64,000 nt of DNA from Varroa destructor (lineage: Eukaryota > Arthropoda > Arachnida > Mesostigmata > Varroidae), in the NCBI RefSeq assembly GCF_002443255.2, contig NW_019211459.1:1678838-1742837 (forward strand), read 5' to 3'. Under the pieces are notes generated by a model. The model was not told the origin of the DNA, did not search any database, and worked only from the letters and a program-made list of their open reading frames with translations. Shown here piece after piece: positions 60,736 to 64,000 of the stretch. The position numbers were made by a program, and so were the translations under genes. How positions within the stretch are numbered: position 1 is the first letter of the stretch; every line of letters begins with the position of its first letter.

Positions 60736-61605
60736 CAGCTGATTTTCGATGGACGCGGAGGGCCTAGCCATTGCACTCGTGTCGAAGGCCAATCAAAATC
60801 GGAGAGCCTATGCCTGATCAGAACAATCTTTTCCGCTGGGTACAGTTACTTAATGGTAGCCGAAGTGACCTATGTATAACAGCGTCTCAGTTCTGATCGA
60901 CGGCTGTACAGGTGTACCCTAGAGTTGGTTGATGCATCTCGTAACAAGGAGCTCGCTACCAAAGAGCTCTTTAGCGTCAACACACTTACGCCCGAATATG
61001 TGGCAAGTCGCTTCCCTCTACCGATGTGCTGCTACATGAAAATATTCTCATAAACGAGTTAACTAAGCTGAGCCACTCAGTTGACTCAAAGTTCTTTACG
61101 TCATTGAAAATGATGTCGCTGATTCTTAGCTGGACTAACTTATTATACACGAGATGACCGTTGGCTGAGTCGTTCCGCTCACAAACGCTTAAGATACTTC
61201 AGGAGTCGAGCTATTTTATAAACTTCTTCTTTTAAATAATCTGTTGACTTCGCAAACACGATGCATGTTCTCTTGCTGAGCAGTTTCAAAAAAGGACCTA
61301 ATGTTCTGCTTGAGACTGACTTGAACACTGATCGTAGTGTAAATCGGCTTTTCTCATTCTTTAAAACCCTTACACCCTATAGCGATAACCCCGCTGCTGT
61401 TGATCGTACTGTGAAATACATGCACCATCTGCTTCAAAAGACCCTTCACAAGTGTGCTTCTAGAGATTTCTACCTTCGATGTTTGGTGGAGAGGAACAAG
61501 AACGTCGACCCGAAGGGTTCCATGCGTATAATTTATTTTTGCATATCTGTAACTTTTTTCTTCCTGACTTTAATTAACTTAAAAAATTCAGCAATACGCA
61601 CTTGA
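60736..61605 (+). pseudogene. Decayed gene copy B, tentatively FANCD2-like
   Basis: This aligns with 29186-30000 along its length. Frames read LAIALVSKANQNRR, NTLTPEYVASRFPLP, NILINELTKLSHS, KMMSLILSWTNLLYTR, VPLTNA and then an open terminal part with FKKGPNVLLETDLNTDRSV, a helix (VDRTVKYMHHLLQKTLHKC) and SRDFYLRCLVERNKNVD. In FANCD2 proteins the C-terminal helical region ends with a Leu-rich helix followed by a Cys-x-Glu-Ala-Phe-x-Leu-Gly-x-Leu-Lys-x-Arg block, and the end of this copy resembles that. Stops and frame changes occur between 60.75 and 61.25 kb. The open 61261-61605 frame ends in a hydrophobic stretch that is probably intron read-through. The family name is tentative. Confidence 0.35.
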
Positions 61606-64000
61606 TTGCACGCATCATGGAATGTAATTAGTGCAATGTTTATCCGTTGAAATCTATCGATGTACCTCACAGCGTTCCTAAGAGTGTATTATTCTACAAA
61701 AAGCGAAAGAAATCCCTTTTGGTAACTTTGGTAATTTGGTGGATAGTAACCACGTAAAATTGTTAGGTGAAATTACCAAGTTCACATCCGGAAGAGATGG
61801 CATCCTCTATTTTGATTTGAATTTGCATGGCTTGCCACACTCACAACGATGCGGCAGAGCTTTTTCTGGCTAGATGTGAGAATTTTCCGAATTACCCATA
61901 GCTACGTCCGGAAGGCGCGGCCTGTTATTACTCAAACCCTATTCTGCTAGCTTGCTTACACCTCTGCATCCTTACAATGTACCTGATTTCTCTCAATCTA
62001 TGTCCATAATAATGTCCATAATAATCTATGTCCTAATGTCTCTCAATCTATGTCTTTGTTATAACACCTTCCAGAAAGATTGATACGTTCTTTCCTTAAA
62101 ATTCTTCTAAGCACAGCATACGGTTATTCACTTTTGTGGTATTTAGCCCATACACAGATGTCGATAAAATAATTAAAAATTGGCTTCATTATGTAGAGAT
62201 ATTTTGGAATTATACGTACACGTAATTCTATGACACTGACATTTTTTTAACTACTTATTTTGTTCATGCATAGTTGTCTTCGTATAATACAGAAGTTTAT
62301 TTGGTTGGAATGATTATCGCGAGAGCGTCCAATAAAATGCTTTTTTAAAGCAGACATTTCTTAGAATTAGTGATCCCGGCCCGACTACGATGCATAAGAA
62401 AAACACTTTTAACTCGAAAATCTTATTTCTTTAGACAATTGCATGCAATGGATTTATTCACTCAGTAACGTTACTTTTTAGGCAAGAGTTAAGTTTGTCT
62501 TCGTGCACTCCAATGCCACAAAATCTTTATACATTTTGCATGAAAATGAGGAGAAGGTAGAATACTGAATTTGTATTAATCAAGCTTTTACATTGTGCTA
62601 CAAGACCTAACTCCAGCAGTCTCGGCTTAAAAAATTTTATCAAACAGAGTCGTAATAATTACTATTGCCGTAATCCATTTGGTTATTAGTAAATGAGTGG
62701 AAGCATCTTGCCCTTAGCTGAATATTGGCCTGAAATGCCATATATCTACAAGCTACAATACAAAGGCTACTGTCTTTGGACTATTACGGAAACCGTGAGA
62801 TTTGTATCTTCTGCGCAGGTCAGTGAGTAATTAGCTTACCCACATGAGGTACCTACAATATTCGTCCGACTTGACTCGTACGGGTTCTTGCCTAGGCATA
62901 TTAGAACCTTAAGACATATAAAGAATGAAACTTAGAAGAAGATTATTTCTAGAGGAACCTTAACAATATATATATAAGAATATACGACAAACTGTATATA
63001 AAACTGCAGTATGACTGCTGTTGCCATTTGAATAACACTATTATTGCTACTTTTTTTTATTATTTTAAGCAAGGGATAAGTGAGTATGTATTAATGCCGA
63101 AAGTGTTAATTATCCTATAAGCTATTATACGGCTTACAATAGCTGTGCCCTACTTTAATATGTTCCTGTCCAACTGAACAATAATGAAGTCGTCGAAGTA
63201 GCGTTTCCGTGAGGAGTTTTTCGAGAAAGATCAGGCCAACAACTCACACAGGGCAGGCTTCTATTGTGATGCCTCGAAAAAAAGAACAAGAGTAGGAACT
63301 GATCACCCTTATAGTATATAATGAACATATGGATACATATGAGGGCTAATCTTACTTACGTTCCATTAAAACGCAATTTCTTTATGCGAAAGCATAATAT
63401 GTGTAGGGAAACATGCAATGACAGTGGCAATGACAAAACAACAGTAAACGTGATCTTTAAGTTAAATTTACCAAGTGTTAGATCACTACAGATGTAGAAA
63501 CAGAAATAGGATTGGTATACCGAAAATATGAAATCGCAAACGCAGAAGCTTGATCACTCAAAGTACAGTCACAGAGGTGAATATTTGCAGAGGGACGCCA
63601 GCCTCAAATGGCAAGAAGGCCAAAAAGCTTTCTCCAGCATCGCTGGAATAGTCATTTCCGCCGCGATGGCGAAGAAGCTGAAGTATCGAGTTAATTAGTA
63701 TAGAGTTAACGAATCACGCTATGATATGCGGAATCGCCTAAATTGAGAAAAAAAAGATAAGCTGAAAAAGTCGAGGCTTGCAACACTATTTTTTGTCATC
63801 AACAGTAGTATTCAAAATGTTGATATGATTTTACAAGGAGTGGTTGTTTTGGGTTAGAGAGATGAATGAGAATATCGATTTGTCGCCAAAGGGCCAGCTA
63901 ACTGAATCCTTTGAAATAGTAGCAGATTTCGGGGTGTATATTGTTTGTAATGAACATCCAGTGAGCACCGAAATTGGTCAATGATTGCTTGATAGGGACT
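61606..64000. other. Intergenic, no recognised gene
   Basis: No coding motif recognised. It contains a short local duplication at 61989-62054. The right end of the window shows nothing to suggest an entering gene. Confidence 0.45.
61989..62054. repeat. Local duplication with 12-base tandem inside
   Basis: TCTCTCAATCTATGTC occurs at 61989-62004 and 62039-62054. Between them ATGTCCATAATA is repeated twice in tandem. It is a small slippage-type rearrangement. Confidence 0.8.

Noticed and set aside
1..64000. CRISPR arrays, bacterial operons, rRNA genes or an integrated viral genome
   Set aside because: No regularly spaced repeats, no Shine-Dalgarno-linked gene strings and no recognisable viral polymerase or capsid motifs were seen on either strand.

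Overview
This is an AT-rich eukaryotic nuclear window. Candidate exons are short, are bounded by GT-AG splice sites and lie on both strands, and microsatellites are frequent. The families I can recognise (a juvenile-hormone-acid-methyltransferase-like enzyme, an invertebrate-type phospholipid scramblase, GT31 galactosyltransferase, ABCA transporter, metzincin protease) point to an arthropod. A mite or other chelicerate is my guess, not a demonstrated assignment. I saw no bacterial-type operons, CRISPR arrays or rRNA genes.

Layout. At 0.66-3.3 kb (+) is the 3' part of a JHAMT-like methyltransferase with six good exons; its first exon(s), with the SAM-binding glycine loop, must lie left of the window. 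It ends in an unusual acidic, Asn/Lys-rich tail. A decayed DDE-transposase-like fragment lies at 7 kb (-). At 12.2-14.9 kb (+) is a broken GT31 beta-1,3-galactosyltransferase that keeps its exon-intron structure. At 15.0-18.4 kb (-) are exons of a protein-kinase-like gene and, downstream on the same strand, three clean exons of a possible PDZ-type C-terminus. At 22.4-25.2 kb (-) is a decayed ABCA transporter, and a second fragment of the same family sits at 54.6-54.9 kb on the opposite strand. At 26.5-28.1 kb (-) is an unrecognised coding-like remnant. Two related decayed segments, tentatively FANCD2-like, lie at 29.2-30.2 kb and 60.7-61.6 kb, both on +.

At 43.4-44.7 kb (+) is the one complete, clearly intact gene: a two-coding-exon phospholipid scramblase of 337 residues. 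Further right are a weak DEG/ENaC-like exon (49.2 kb), a metzincin exon with an altered zinc motif (53.6 kb), an unrecognised 82-codon exon (55.4 kb) and a 25-N assembly gap (58.5 kb).

The genes do not form a pathway. The striking property is the number of multi-exon gene copies that keep introns but carry stops, frameshifts and lost catalytic residues, which suggests decay after DNA-level duplication rather than retroposition. All family names come from motif recognition by eye; no database search was run.
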